This document shows positions 7,602 through 16,433 of a stretch of DNA of 64,000 nt, in pieces. Under the pieces are notes generated by a model. That model saw nothing but the letters and a program-made list of their open reading frames with translations, made no database searches and was not told where the DNA came from. Both the position numbers and the translations under genes were made by a program. Origin of the DNA: Marinobacter pelagius. Its GTDB lineage: Bacteria; Pseudomonadota; Gammaproteobacteria; Pseudomonadales; Oleiphilaceae. Location: positions 544,601-608,600 of the forward strand of contig NZ_FOUR01000002.1 in assembly GCF_900114925.1 (NCBI RefSeq), written 5' to 3'. Positions within the stretch are counted from its first letter, which is position 1; each line of letters starts with the position of its first letter.

Positions 7602-9225
7602 TGGCAGTCTCCCAGGTTGCGGGGTCAAGAGTGTTCTCTGAAACGCGCGGACGATCCCTCAGTATCGACGTCAACTCGTTGTCATCCCAGCGCTCGGCAC
7701 CGGATCTAATAAGGTTATCCACCAACTGCTCCCGGGTGTCGACCCCAACAACGACCCCGTCAATCCAGGGCTGGGAGAACACAAACCGCAGACACAGCTC
7801 AACCACATCACCGTTCGTGTATTCTGCCGCCCTGGCTCGGAGCCAGCTCCCAACCTCCGAAGCATTCGCGCAGCGAGCCCGTCGCCACAAACCTTCCGCG
7901 TCCGTCGTCAATAATCCTTGTAACAGGGCGCTGCGAGCATGAACTACAACGGAACGGTTCCGACGGACTTGGGCAACCTTCTCGACAACCTCATCCCACC
8001 GGTAATCCAGGATATTGAATGGCAGCTGAATAAAGCACACTGACTCATGTTCGAGGGCCGCCAACGCCTCCTCCGGAGACTGCACGGAAACGCCCAGCTC
8101 ACCAACCACGCCTCGTTGCTGAAGCCCAAGAAGCGCATCCCAGACTGCGCCTCCGAAGGCTTCCTGGTGACTGGCCCGGTGCAGCATCAGCACATCCAGA
8201 CTGCTCACTCCCAGAGCATGACAGGACTGATAAACACTGCGCTCAGCAAAGGCCCTGGCGACATCAGGGCTGGCGTCCGCGGGACAATCCGCCAGCGGAG
8301 ACAGCTTGGTAATAACCCTGACTCTGGAACCCCAGCCTCCGGCAAGGGCTTTCCCGACGACCGTTTCGCTGTCGCCATAGGCTCGTGCGGTATCCAGGTA
8401 CTCTACCCCGTTGGAGATGGCAGTACGCACCAACGAGGTCACCACATCCTGCCCGGGCCGCCCTTCCCGGTTGGCAATGCCATAGTCCAACCCGAATTGG
8501 GCGGTACCCAGCACCATCCGGCCTGCGGGAACAGGCGTAACGATGTCAGCCGTGGCCTGCTTCAGTTTCTCCAGCAGCGCCTCAAGCGGGACATAATCGG
8601 GATCCCCGGTTCCAGCAAACACTTTGGAAACCAACAGATAGTCGTCCAGTGTGTCGACGGTACAGCGGTACTGTGCCATGCCACGGGCGTGGTATCGGTC
8701 GAACGTGTTCCGGCCGTAGTGCCTGATAACCCATGGCGTTACGTGTTCACGGTCAGCGGACGAGTCCGTATTCCGGTGAGCTTCACGCAGGAACCGGGCC
8801 CGGGTAATCTCGGCGCTGACACCGTAAGGAAGCCCCGACGACTCTCCGCCACAACAGAGGTAGGCGACATTCCGGCTTTCGAAGTCCTCGAGCATCTCAT
8901 CGATGAAGCGACCATCGGGGAAGACATTATCCCCGGTCAGGCGCACCACCACATGCTCGTCCGGCACACCTTCGAGGGCATCGACAAAGCGCTTGAGGGT
9001 ATTTTCCAGATCGCCCCGGAAACAGTCAGTGCTCCAGTTTTGCAGAACATCGCACAGCACATCGTCCGAGGATTCATGAGAAGTGACGACCAGAACCCGG
9101 TGCCCGGTATTACCGGCACGACGGGCGGCCAGCACCACCAGAGGCATTCCACCTACCGGCAGTAAAACCTTTCCGGGTAGCCGGGATGAACTGGTCCTTG
9201 CCTGCAGCAACAACGTGGCCGTCAT
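7594..9225 (-). CDS. Fusion of SpsF/PseF-like cytidylyltransferase and aldo/keto reductase
   Basis: 543 residues in two parts. Residues 1 to ~235 are an SpsF-type nucleotidyltransferase (LLLQARTSSSRLPGKVLLPV, VVRLTGDNVFPDG, YGVSAEI), which would activate pseudaminic acid as CMP-Pse, the PseF role otherwise missing here. Residues ~245-540 are an aldo/keto reductase (GTAQFGLDYGIANREG). It keeps all four catalytic residues: Asp and Tyr in LDTARAYGDSE, Lys in VITKLSP and His in LMLHRASH. The gene overlaps pseC by ATGA and the SDR gene by eight bases. The joint suggests a reductive step tied to CMP activation, perhaps yielding a modified nonulosonate. The reaction of the reductase half is not known. 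Confidence 0.85.
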   Translation of the reverse strand: MTATLLLQARTSSSRLPGKVLLPVGGMPLVVLAARRAGNTGHRVLVVTSHESSDDVLCDVLQNWSTDCFRGDLENTLKRFVDALEGVPDEHVVVRLTGDNVFPDGRFIDEMLEDFESRNVAYLCCGGESSGLPYGVSAEITRARFLREAHRNTDSSADREHVTPWVIRHYGRNTFDRYHARGMAQYRCTVDTLDDYLLVSKVFAGTGDPDYVPLEALLEKLKQATADIVTPVPAGRMVLGTAQFGLDYGIANREGRPGQDVVTSLVRTAISNGVEYLDTARAYGDSETVVGKALAGGWGSRVRVITKLSPLADCPADASPDVARAFAERSVYQSCHALGVSSLDVLMLHRASHQEAFGGAVWDALLGLQQRGVVGELGVSVQSPEEALAALEHESVCFIQLPFNILDYRWDEVVEKVAQVRRNRSVVVHARSALLQGLLTTDAEGLWRRARCANASEVGSWLRARAAEYTNGDVVELCLRFVFSQPWIDGVVVGVDTREQLVDNLIRSGAERWDDNELTSILRDRPRVSENTLDPATWETAND

Positions 9226-10379
9226 GCCAGCGCCCGCTCCAACGCCCGGACAACCTCATCCTGCTGTCCTTCTTCCAGGCCATGAAACATGGGAAGACTG
9301 ATGGCCTCACGGTAATAGGCCATGGCCTCGGGGAAGTCCTCCGGAGCAAACCCCATGGCCTCATAATACGGCTGGGTGTGGACGGGAATGTAATGCAGGT
9401 TTACCCCGATGCCCTGCTCTCTCAGGGACTCGAACACCTGGCGGTGCGTCCTGTTGATCTTGTCGAGCTGCAGTCGAATCACGTACAGGTGCAGCCCCGA
9501 ATAGCTGTCCGGATGCTGCCAGGGAATGGTCACCGGCAGATCCGCCAGCAATCGGTCATAACGTGTCGCCCGTTCATGCCGACGCGCCACAAAATCATCC
9601 AGCCGGTCCATCTGGCTCACGCCCAGAGCCGCCTGCAGTTCGGTCATCCGGTAATTGAAACCCAGCTCCACCTGCTGGTAGTACCACGGGCCGTCCGGCT
9701 CATGGGTCATCAGGCTCTGGTCGCGGGTCACGCCATGACTGCGGAGAAGATTCATCCGAGAGGCCAGATGATCATCATTGGTCAGCGCCATGCCACCCTC
9801 GGCAGTGGTAACGATCTTCACCGGATGGAAACTGAATACCGTGATATCGCTGTAACGACCGCTACCGATGAACTCGCCTTTATACTTGCCGCCAATCGCA
9901 TGGGAAGCATCTTCGATAATCCGAAAACCATAGCGCTGGCCCAACGCATGAATGGCTGCCATGTCGCAGGACTGACCACACAGATGAACCGCAACCACAA
10001 CCTTCGGCAACCGCCCGTCCTGCTCGGCTTGCTCCAGTTTGGCAGCCAGTGCTTTCGGGCAAAGGTTATAGGTCTGCGGGTCGATATCGACAAAATCCAC
10101 CCGGGCTCCGCAATACAGCCCACAATTGGCAGACGCTACAAAGGTAACCGGCGAGGTCCACAACCAATCATCTGCCCCCAACCCGAGTGCCAGGCAGGCA
10201 ATGTGCAGGGCCGAGGTGGCACTATTCACCGCCAGGGCATGCTTTGCGCCCACATGGCCGGCCACCTTCGCCTCGAACTCGGGCACCTTGGGGCCCTGGG
10301 TCAGAAAGTCCGAGTGCAGCACGTCCAGCACGGCATCAATGTCGGCCTGGGTGATCTCCTGCTTGCCGTAGGGAATCAT
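9222..10379 (-). CDS. pseC: PseC, UDP-4-amino-4,6-dideoxy-AltNAc transaminase
   Basis: A 385-residue PLP-dependent aminotransferase of the DegT/DnrJ/EryC1 family that turns the PseB 4-keto product into the 4-amino sugar using glutamate. MIPYGKQEITQADIDAVLDV and SDFLTQGPKVPEFE are hallmark PseC N-terminal tracts. The EDASHAIGGKYKG tract carries the PLP-stacking region, and the Schiff-base lysine is in FSFHPVKIVTTAEGG. It starts two bases after the pseB stop and overlaps the next gene by ATGA. Confidence 0.93.
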   Translation of the reverse strand: MIPYGKQEITQADIDAVLDVLHSDFLTQGPKVPEFEAKVAGHVGAKHALAVNSATSALHIACLALGLGADDWLWTSPVTFVASANCGLYCGARVDFVDIDPQTYNLCPKALAAKLEQAEQDGRLPKVVVAVHLCGQSCDMAAIHALGQRYGFRIIEDASHAIGGKYKGEFIGSGRYSDITVFSFHPVKIVTTAEGGMALTNDDHLASRMNLLRSHGVTRDQSLMTHEPDGPWYYQQVELGFNYRMTELQAALGVSQMDRLDDFVARRHERATRYDRLLADLPVTIPWQHPDSYSGLHLYVIRLQLDKINRTHRQVFESLREQGIGVNLHYIPVHTQPYYEAMGFAPEDFPEAMAYYREAISLPMFHGLEEGQQDEVVRALERALA

Positions 10380-10381
10380 GC

Positions 10382-11380
10382 TCAGATCTTTCCGATTTCA
10401 TTGAAGTGGCCGTCGATCCAGGCCTGCAGCTCTTCGTCCGTCATCCATTCGGCGTTGTTGTCGCTGGAATAGACGAAGCCTTCCTCAACTTTTTTGCCGT
10501 CCTTGATCCGTTCCTCACAGGATCCCCAGTTGTTGATGTTCGGCAGGATCTTGAAATGCTGGGGGTATTCATAGGTGAAATAGGAGTCCTCGGCACCGAT
10601 CATCTGCTCATGGAGCTTCTCGCCAGGGCGAATACCGACCACATCCTGCTTCGCCTCCGGGGCTACTACGCGGGCAAGATCCGTCACCTTCATGGACGGA
10701 ATCTTCTTCACATAGATCTCGCCACCGACCATATCCTCAAACGCATGCCAGACCAGTTCCACGCCCTGCTCCAGGGAAATCATGAAGCGCGTCATGCGCG
10801 GGTCGGTGATCGGCAGAACACCCTGGTCCTTGATCGACATGAAAAACGGAATGACAGATCCCCGCGAGCCCATCACGTTACCGTAGCGCACCACGGAAAA
10901 CTTGGTCTCATGGCCACCGGAATAAGAGTTGCCAGCCACAAAGAGCTTGTCGGAGGCCAGCTTGGTTGCGCCATACAGGTTGATGGGGCTACTCGCCTTA
11001 TCCGTGGAAAGCGCAACAACACCCTTTACACCCTTGTCGATACAGGCATCAATCAGGTTCATCGCCCCGTTGATGTTGGTCTTGATGCACTCGAACGGAT
11101 TGTATTCGGCCGTAGGAACAATCTTTGTGGCCGCAGCATGAACCACGTAATCCACGCCATCCAGGGCTCGATATAGACGCTCCCGGTCCCGGACATCGCC
11201 GATAAAGAAACGCATCCTGTCGTCGCCCTGAAACAGCTTGGCCATTTCCCACTGTTTCATTTCATCCCGGGAAAAAACAATAATCTTCCGGGGGTTATAC
11301 TTCTCCAGCGTCATCGGAATGAACTTGTGGCCAAATGAGCCTGTTCCACCGGTCACCAGGATGGTCTTGTCTCTGAACAT
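10382..11380 (-). CDS. pseB: PseB, UDP-GlcNAc 4,6-dehydratase (inverting)
   Basis: A 332-residue extended SDR that makes the first pseudaminic acid intermediate from UDP-GlcNAc, inverting C5. The Rossmann loop is VTGGTGSFGHKFIPM and the catalytic site is LYGATKLASDKL, with STDKASSPIN just before it. It is the soluble form with no membrane region, unlike the WbpM/PglF-type enzyme at 35188. It heads the pse gene run. The 67-bp gap upstream shows no clear promoter, so it probably shares a transcript with the genes before it. Confidence 0.93.
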   Translation of the reverse strand: MFRDKTILVTGGTGSFGHKFIPMTLEKYNPRKIIVFSRDEMKQWEMAKLFQGDDRMRFFIGDVRDRERLYRALDGVDYVVHAAATKIVPTAEYNPFECIKTNINGAMNLIDACIDKGVKGVVALSTDKASSPINLYGATKLASDKLFVAGNSYSGGHETKFSVVRYGNVMGSRGSVIPFFMSIKDQGVLPITDPRMTRFMISLEQGVELVWHAFEDMVGGEIYVKKIPSMKVTDLARVVAPEAKQDVVGIRPGEKLHEQMIGAEDSYFTYEYPQHFKILPNINNWGSCEERIKDGKKVEEGFVYSSDNNAEWMTDEELQAWIDGHFNEIGKI

Positions 11381-11447
11381 ATATTTTTAATCCGAAGCCA
11401 ATAGTAGCGCTGTTGAAGGCACCATTCTCAGAGATTACCAACCGATT

Positions 11448-12947
11448 TCAAAGTGCCGGAATCAAAATCCGCGACGACAATCGCTCCGAAAGCAATTTAC
11501 CGAGTACCTTCTTGGCCTCGGTATCCCCATGCACAATCCGAATTTCCCCTGGCGCCTCAGGAATCCCCTCAACAAACCTCAATAAATCACTCTGCCCCGC
11601 GTGGGCCGAATAACCACCGACCTGATGAACCCGGGCACGGATATCGTACCGCTCACCATCCAGCTCAACCCAACCACCTCGCGGGCCAAAGGTAAGAATA
11701 TCACGCCCGGGCGTACCAGCGGCCTGATAACCCACAAAGAGCACATCATTGCGGTCATCACCGAGCATCACCTTCAAATAATTCACCACCCGGCCACCAG
11801 CGCACATGCCGGATCCAGCCAATACCACACAGGGACGGTGGGACTTGGCCAGGTACTCGACAGCATTCAGGTGGTCTTCGTGGGAGTCGATCACTGTGAG
11901 CTGATCAAAGGACAGTGGATGCCGGCCGGATCGGACCAACTCCTGGGCTTCTGCATCCCAAAAGGGTTTCAGATCCCGGTAAATCTGGGTGAAGTTGGCG
12001 GCCAGGGGCGAGTCCACGACGATTTCCAGGTGCTCCCAGTCGAACAAGGGGTCTGATGAAAAACGCTCGCGTTTTCCATCTGACCCCACCTTCAACGAAG
12101 CCTCAGCAATAATCCCCTCAATCTCATACAACAACTCCTGCGTCCGCCCAATACTGAACGCCGGAACCAAAACCGTCCCGCCATCCGCCAGCGCATTCTC
12201 CAGCACCGCCCTCAACCGGTCCCGCCGAGTCTCCCGATCCTCATGATCACGATCCCCATAGGTACTCTCAATCACCAACCGATCCGCCCGCTCCGGCGAT
12301 TTCGGCTCCGGCAACAATGGCGAATGCGGCGCCCCCAGGTCTCCGGAGAACACAATCCTTTCTTCAAGATCCCCAACCCGGGCCTCACATTCCACATACG
12401 CCGAACCCAGAATATGTCCAGCCCTCTGAAGCCGCACTGAAAGCGAACACTCACCCTCCTCAAACACCGAATGCCACTGCCCATAAGGCACCGGCACCAC
12501 ACGCTCCCGAATCAGCCCCAGCACCCGCTCGATCAAACTCCGGTCCCGGGTAAAACCAATCTTCAGGGCGTCTTCCAGGATCTCGGGCAACATAACCGCC
12601 GAAGGCTCGGAGCAGATAATCGGCCCCTCGAACCCAGCAGCTAATAGATAGGGAATCCGGCCCACGTGGTCGATATGCACGTGAGTTACGACTAGTGCAC
12701 GGATGTGGTCGATGGGGAAATCAATAGTGAGGTCGGCGGCGGAGGCCTCTCGGCCTTCATCTTGGCCCTGGAAGAGGCCGCAGTCGATGAGGATGCCGTG
12801 GCGGTCGCCCTCAGATTCAGGAGTAGTATCCAAGTCGGGGTCAGATGAAAAACGCTCGCGTTTTTCATCTGACCCCACATGCAAACTCAATTCATGGCAA
12901 GAGCCCGTCACTCCAGACGTGGCCCCATGATGTTTAATCTCGATCAT
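11448..12947 (-). CDS. MBL-fold beta-CASP nuclease carrying two in-frame palindrome insertions
   Basis: About 499 residues of the CPSF73/YSH1-like metallo-beta-lactamase family, probably an RNA-processing exonuclease. Motifs in order: HGATSGVTGSCHEL, ILIDCGLFQG, zinc ligands THVHIDHVGRIPYLL, AGHILGSAYVE, FSGDLG, the beta-CASP tract STYGDRDHEDRE, VLAGSGMCAGG, GGYSAHAGQSDL and IVHGDTEAKKVL. Two extra segments interrupt the fold. The peptide GSDEKRERFSSDP sits between the first two strands and GSDGKRERFSSDP before DWEHLEIVVDSPLA. Each is encoded by a 40-bp palindrome (12837-12876 and 12048-12087), and the frame stays open through both. All metal-binding motifs are intact, so the protein is probably functional. 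The ATG at 12947 fits the family start better than a TTG at 12956. Confidence 0.88.
   Translation of the reverse strand: MIEIKHHGATSGVTGSCHELSLHVGSDEKRERFSSDPDLDTTPESEGDRHGILIDCGLFQGQDEGREASAADLTIDFPIDHIRALVVTHVHIDHVGRIPYLLAAGFEGPIICSEPSAVMLPEILEDALKIGFTRDRSLIERVLGLIRERVVPVPYGQWHSVFEEGECSLSVRLQRAGHILGSAYVECEARVGDLEERIVFSGDLGAPHSPLLPEPKSPERADRLVIESTYGDRDHEDRETRRDRLRAVLENALADGGTVLVPAFSIGRTQELLYEIEGIIAEASLKVGSDGKRERFSSDPLFDWEHLEIVVDSPLAANFTQIYRDLKPFWDAEAQELVRSGRHPLSFDQLTVIDSHEDHLNAVEYLAKSHRPCVVLAGSGMCAGGRVVNYLKVMLGDDRNDVLFVGYQAAGTPGRDILTFGPRGGWVELDGERYDIRARVHQVGGYSAHAGQSDLLRFVEGIPEAPGEIRIVHGDTEAKKVLGKLLSERLSSRILIPAL
12048..12087. repeat. 40-bp REP-like palindrome inside the nuclease gene (copy 2)
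   Basis: The outer arms match the locus-wide family (GGGGTCTGATG and CATCTGACCCC), but the centre is lengthened to AAACGCTCGCGTTTT. Read on the coding strand it gives GSDGKRERFSSDP in frame. It lies between the EGIIAEA helix and the DWEHLEI strand, where related proteins need no insert. Confidence 0.9.
12837..12876. repeat. 40-bp REP-like palindrome inside the nuclease gene (copy 1)
   Basis: A perfect palindrome with 19-bp arms (GGGGTCAGATGAAAAACGC) around a 2-nt centre. In the gene's frame it encodes GSDEKRERFSSDP. With its flanks it adds about 25 residues between HELSLH and GILIDCG. The long centre is found only in the two coding copies, not in any intergenic copy of this window. Confidence 0.92.
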
Positions 12948-12972
12948 TTCAAACAATCCGTGTCATTAACCA

Positions 12973-13002
12973 GGGGTCAGAAGAAAGCTTTCTTCTGACC
13001 CC
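12973..13002. repeat. Perfect 30-bp REP-like palindrome
   Basis: Arms GGGGTCAGAAGAAAG and CTTTCTTCTGACCCC are exact reverse complements. It lies just downstream of the permease remnant and forms the outer end of the direct repeat that also covers 14606-14752. Confidence 0.88.
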
Positions 13003-13006
13003 AACT

Positions 13007-13118
13007 TTATTCATCACTCTTAAATAGCCAGAACACTGGAATCAGCGTCACAGCAATCACCCCAACCAGCAGGCTCAGCGTCACACCGCTCCGCAAGTAA
13101 TCCGTAAATCGACACCAC
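13007..13118 (-). pseudogene. Remnant of the 3' end of a second SLC13-type permease gene
   Basis: Read on the minus strand this gives an open tail of about 36 residues, RFTDYLRSGVTLSLLVGVIA then VTLIPVFWLFKSDE and a stop. It closely matches the last residues of the permease at 14652 (RFTDYMRIGVPLSLLVGVIA, VTLIPVFWPF). Homology fades at about 13118 and no more of the gene is present. The differences are mostly conservative or silent, so it probably derives from a homologue and not from a recent copy. With the palindrome beside it, it forms a ~145-bp direct repeat of 14606-14752, and the two repeats enclose manC. Confidence 0.85.
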
Positions 13119-13170
13119 CTAAGACCAAATCACCGCGCGGTCGAATGAATTAATTCATCGGCCCATTCAT

Positions 13171-14580
13171 TTACTCCCGCCCGTAACGATCCTCGAACCG
13201 GACAATATCATCTTCTCCCAAATAGGAACCCGACTGCACTTCGATTAATTCCAGGTTGATCACGCCAGGATTCTCCAGAGTATGCACTTGGCCAATAGGA
13301 ATATAAGTGGACTGATTTTCAGTCACCAGGTAGGAATCCTCGCCATTGGTCACTTTTGCAGTGCCACTCACCACAATCCAGTGCTCGGCACGGTGGTGAT
13401 GCATCTGCAAGGACAACTTTTGCCCCGGTTTCACGGTAATTCGTTTCACCTGGTAACGGTGACCATCGTCAATCGAATCGTAAATCCCCCAAGGACGATA
13501 AACCTCCCGGTGATTGATGTGCTCGTGGCGGGAATCGCTTTTCAGTCGCTCCACCACTTTCTTCACATCCTGAACCTTGTCTTTGTGCGCCACCAATACT
13601 GCGTCTTTGGTCTCTACCACCACCAAGTCTTTTACCCCTAGAGTGGCTACCAGCCGGTGATCGGCGCGCACCAGCGTATCTTCAGTCTCCACCGCTATCA
13701 CGTCACCGGACAGAGCATTGCGCTTCGTATCCCGATCACTTACTGACCATAAAGAAGACCAGGAGCCGATATCACTCCAACCCGCATCCAGAGGCACAAC
13801 CGCAGCGTCTTTTGTTTTCTCCATGACGGCGTAGTCGACCGAATCCTCGGGGCAAACCTCAAAGGCCCCAGCATCAACCCGCACAAAGTCCATATCCTGT
13901 GTCGTGGAAGACATGGCTGAATGACAGGCATTGAGAATATCCGGCTGAAACTTTCTCAGCTCCTCGAGATAACGGCTGGCACGAAACATAAACATGCCAC
14001 TGTTCCAGAAATACTCATCGGAAGCCACATACTCTGTAGCCGTCTTCAGATCCGGCTTTTCAACGAACCGGGATACCGCAAACGCACCCTCACCGACTTC
14101 GACGCCTCTCTGGATGTAACCATATCCGGTCTCAGGACAAGTCGGAACAATTCCAAAGGTAATCAGCTTGCCCTTCTCCGCCAGCGGTAGTGCTACCGCC
14201 ACCTGCTGTTGGAAGGCATCGATATCGGCAATAAGGTGATCCGCCGCCAGCACCAAGAGAACTGGATCATCACCTCCTGCAGTCGCCTCCAACGCAGCCA
14301 GCGCAATGGCCGGTGCGGTATTACGCCCCATAGGCTCCAGAATGATCCGGGACTGAGTGCACCCCGCCTGGCGCATTTGCTCGGCGGCCAGAAATCGATG
14401 CTCATCATTGCAGATAATTGTGGGGTCAGAGGCCTTTACGCCCTCCAACCGCCCCAATGTGGCCTGAAGCATCGACCGATCCCGATCGACGAGTTTTAAA
14501 AATTGCTTGGGGTTCAACTGCCTGGAAAGTGGCCATAACCGCGAGCCGGTTCCGCCAGCGAGAATAACTGGATGTAACAT
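13171..14580 (-). CDS. manC: Mannose-1-phosphate guanylyltransferase / mannose-6-phosphate isomerase
   Basis: A 469-residue bifunctional enzyme of the ManC/AlgA/CpsB type. The N-terminal nucleotidyltransferase has [20 protein letters not shown] and the FVEKPD tract, and makes GDP-mannose. From ~residue 360 a type II isomerase cupin follows, with [12 protein letters not shown], the metal-binding [16 protein letters not shown], and [22 protein letters not shown]. No phosphomannomutase is present in the window, so that step must be encoded elsewhere. The gene is enclosed by two copies of a permease 3' fragment plus palindrome, which suggests that it was inserted as a cassette. Confidence 0.93.
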   Translation of the reverse strand: MLHPVILAGGTGSRLWPLSRQLNPKQFLKLVDRDRSMLQATLGRLEGVKASDPTIICNDEHRFLAAEQMRQAGCTQSRIILEPMGRNTAPAIALAALEATAGGDDPVLLVLAADHLIADIDAFQQQVAVALPLAEKGKLITFGIVPTCPETGYGYIQRGVEVGEGAFAVSRFVEKPDLKTATEYVASDEYFWNSGMFMFRASRYLEELRKFQPDILNACHSAMSSTTQDMDFVRVDAGAFEVCPEDSVDYAVMEKTKDAAVVPLDAGWSDIGSWSSLWSVSDRDTKRNALSGDVIAVETEDTLVRADHRLVATLGVKDLVVVETKDAVLVAHKDKVQDVKKVVERLKSDSRHEHINHREVYRPWGIYDSIDDGHRYQVKRITVKPGQKLSLQMHHHRAEHWIVVSGTAKVTNGEDSYLVTENQSTYIPIGQVHTLENPGVINLELIEVQSGSYLGEDDIVRFEDRYGRE

Positions 14581-14605
14581 AGGTAAACCTTTAAACGATC
14601 AATGA

Positions 14606-14635
14606 AGGGTAAGAAGAACGCTTTCTTCTGCCCCC
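14606..14635. repeat. Decayed REP-like palindrome
   Basis: GGGTAAGAAGAACG followed by CTTTCTTCTGCCCCC is a worn copy of the family; the outer GGGGTC arm has lost bases. It matches the intact copy at 12973-13002 in position relative to the permease 3' end. Confidence 0.6.
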
Positions 14636-14651
14636 AAACTTCTCTTCACAT

Positions 14652-16421
14652 TCAAAACGGCCAAAACACCGGAATCAGCGTCACAGCAATCACCCCAACC
14701 AACAGGCTCAGAGGCACACCGATCCGCATATAATCCGTAAATCGATACCGCCCCGGACCATAAACCATCAAATTGGTCTGATACCCCAACGGAGTAATGA
14801 AACTGGCCGAAGCTGCAAACATCACCGCCACCGCAAAAGGCAGGAAGCTGACCCCCAAATGCTCCGAAAGCGCTAACGCGATCGGAAACATCAGCACCGC
14901 AGCAGCGTTGTTGGTTATCACTTCAGTAAAGAAGGCGGTCAGCACATAAATCATAACCAGTGCCAACCAGGGCGAAAATCCCTCACCATTTTCAAGCAAG
15001 GTACCGACAATCGTAGCCGCCGCTCCGGTTTCCGACATCGCGTTACCAAGGGCAAAGGAAGCCGCAATCACCACCAGCACAGGCAAATCCACACTGCGCC
15101 GTGCGTGACTTGCCGTGATACAGCGCGAAACGATCATCGCACCAGCCGCCATGAAAGCAGCCTCCATAATACTCAGCAACCCGCTGGCACTGGCCAATAC
15201 CATCGCCAACAAAATCCCCAAGGCAAGGGGTGCCTTGCGAAAGTCGGGGGGTGTCGAATCGTTCAGTGCGCTCACCAGCAAAAAGTCCCGTCGGAACTTG
15301 TACTGCTCGGCAAACTCATTGCTGGCTTCAAGCAGGAGAGTGTCCCCCATCTTGAACTCAATATCACCGAGCTTGCCTGGCACCCGACGGCCCTCACGGG
15401 AGACCGACAGAATGACTGCATTAAATCGACTGCGGAAACGACTGTCCCGCACCGTTTTGTTCAGCCCCGGGAACTCGGGTCCAAGCACCACCTCCACCAG
15501 ACAACGCTGGTGATTGGCGATATCCAGCTTGTGCACATTGCCACTGGCCGGGTTCAAACCATGGATGCGCCGAAGCTCACTGGCACATTCCGGCGCCCCA
15601 ACGAAATACAACTTATCACCGGCCTGTAGAGTACGATCAGGCTCCACTGCTGTAATCAAACGCCCCTGCCGGTCAATTTCGGTCAGATAACCATAATTCA
15701 ACGCACGAAGACCGGCCTCGGCAATCGTTTTCCCCACCAGCGGCCCCCGGCTCGCCACTTCGACTTCGACCCCATACTCCCGGACGGCCTCGAGTTCCTC
15801 GTCCAGGCCACCACGGTCAGGCAACAGGCGAGAGCCAAACAACACCAGGAAAGCACCACCAATCACAAGCAGGGGCACACCCACCCAGGCCAGCTCAAAA
15901 AGACCCAGATTGATCCCCAGCCGACTCTGCAACATGCCATCCACTACCAGGTTGGTACTGGTGCCAATGAGAGTGCAGGTCCCACCCAGGATTGCAGCGT
16001 AACTAAGGGGAAGAAGAAGCTTCGAGGCAGGTATCTGAAGCCGCTGGGCCCAATCCTGAATGGCCGGAATAAACATCGCCACCACAGCGGTGTTATTCAT
16101 GAATGCGCTCAGGATGCCGGTAGGAGCCACCATGCGCAGTTGTGCGCCACTAGTGGACTTGGGATGCCCCAGCAATTTCCGCGCGATCCACTGAACTGCG
16201 CCAGTCTCTTTCAAACCCGACGCCACTATATAAAGGGTGGCAATCGTAATGACGCCGGGGTTAGCAAACCCGGCCAAGGCAGAAGCTGGCGTCAGGACAC
16301 CAAAGATTACCAACAGAGCCAACGCTGCCATCAGCGTCAAATCCGCCGATACCCGGGTAAAGACCAACGTACCCAGTACAGCTCCCAGAAGCCCCAGGGT
16401 AAAAATCGCCTCCCATTCCAT
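14652..16421 (-). CDS. SLC13/DASS-type permease with TrkA-C domains, probable sulfate transporter
   Basis: A 589-residue polytopic inner-membrane protein. N- and C-terminal hydrophobic halves (FMNNTAVVAMFIPAIQDWA, then NNAAAVLMFPIALALSEHLG) carry the paired Asn-rich hairpins of divalent-anion/Na+ symporters. A soluble middle section of ~200 residues holds two RCK_C/TrkA-C-like domains (EYGVEVEVASRGPLVGKTI, KLGDIEFKMGDTLLLEA). The gene lies 12 bp after cysC and is very likely co-transcribed with it. Together with six sulfotransferases in the locus, this points to sulfate uptake. Other anions such as phosphate or dicarboxylates cannot be excluded by motif alone. Confidence 0.85.
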   Translation of the reverse strand: MEWEAIFTLGLLGAVLGTLVFTRVSADLTLMAALALLVIFGVLTPASALAGFANPGVITIATLYIVASGLKETGAVQWIARKLLGHPKSTSGAQLRMVAPTGILSAFMNNTAVVAMFIPAIQDWAQRLQIPASKLLLPLSYAAILGGTCTLIGTSTNLVVDGMLQSRLGINLGLFELAWVGVPLLVIGGAFLVLFGSRLLPDRGGLDEELEAVREYGVEVEVASRGPLVGKTIAEAGLRALNYGYLTEIDRQGRLITAVEPDRTLQAGDKLYFVGAPECASELRRIHGLNPASGNVHKLDIANHQRCLVEVVLGPEFPGLNKTVRDSRFRSRFNAVILSVSREGRRVPGKLGDIEFKMGDTLLLEASNEFAEQYKFRRDFLLVSALNDSTPPDFRKAPLALGILLAMVLASASGLLSIMEAAFMAAGAMIVSRCITASHARRSVDLPVLVVIAASFALGNAMSETGAAATIVGTLLENGEGFSPWLALVMIYVLTAFFTEVITNNAAAVLMFPIALALSEHLGVSFLPFAVAVMFAASASFITPLGYQTNLMVYGPGRYRFTDYMRIGVPLSLLVGVIAVTLIPVFWPF

Positions 16422-16433
16422 CGGGAGCCTCCC

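Noticed and set aside
8047..9165. Long plus-strand open frames opposite pse, cysN and wbpM-type genes
   Set aside because: They are antisense shadows: no recognisable domains, codon patterns that follow from the genes opposite, and no ribosome sites.
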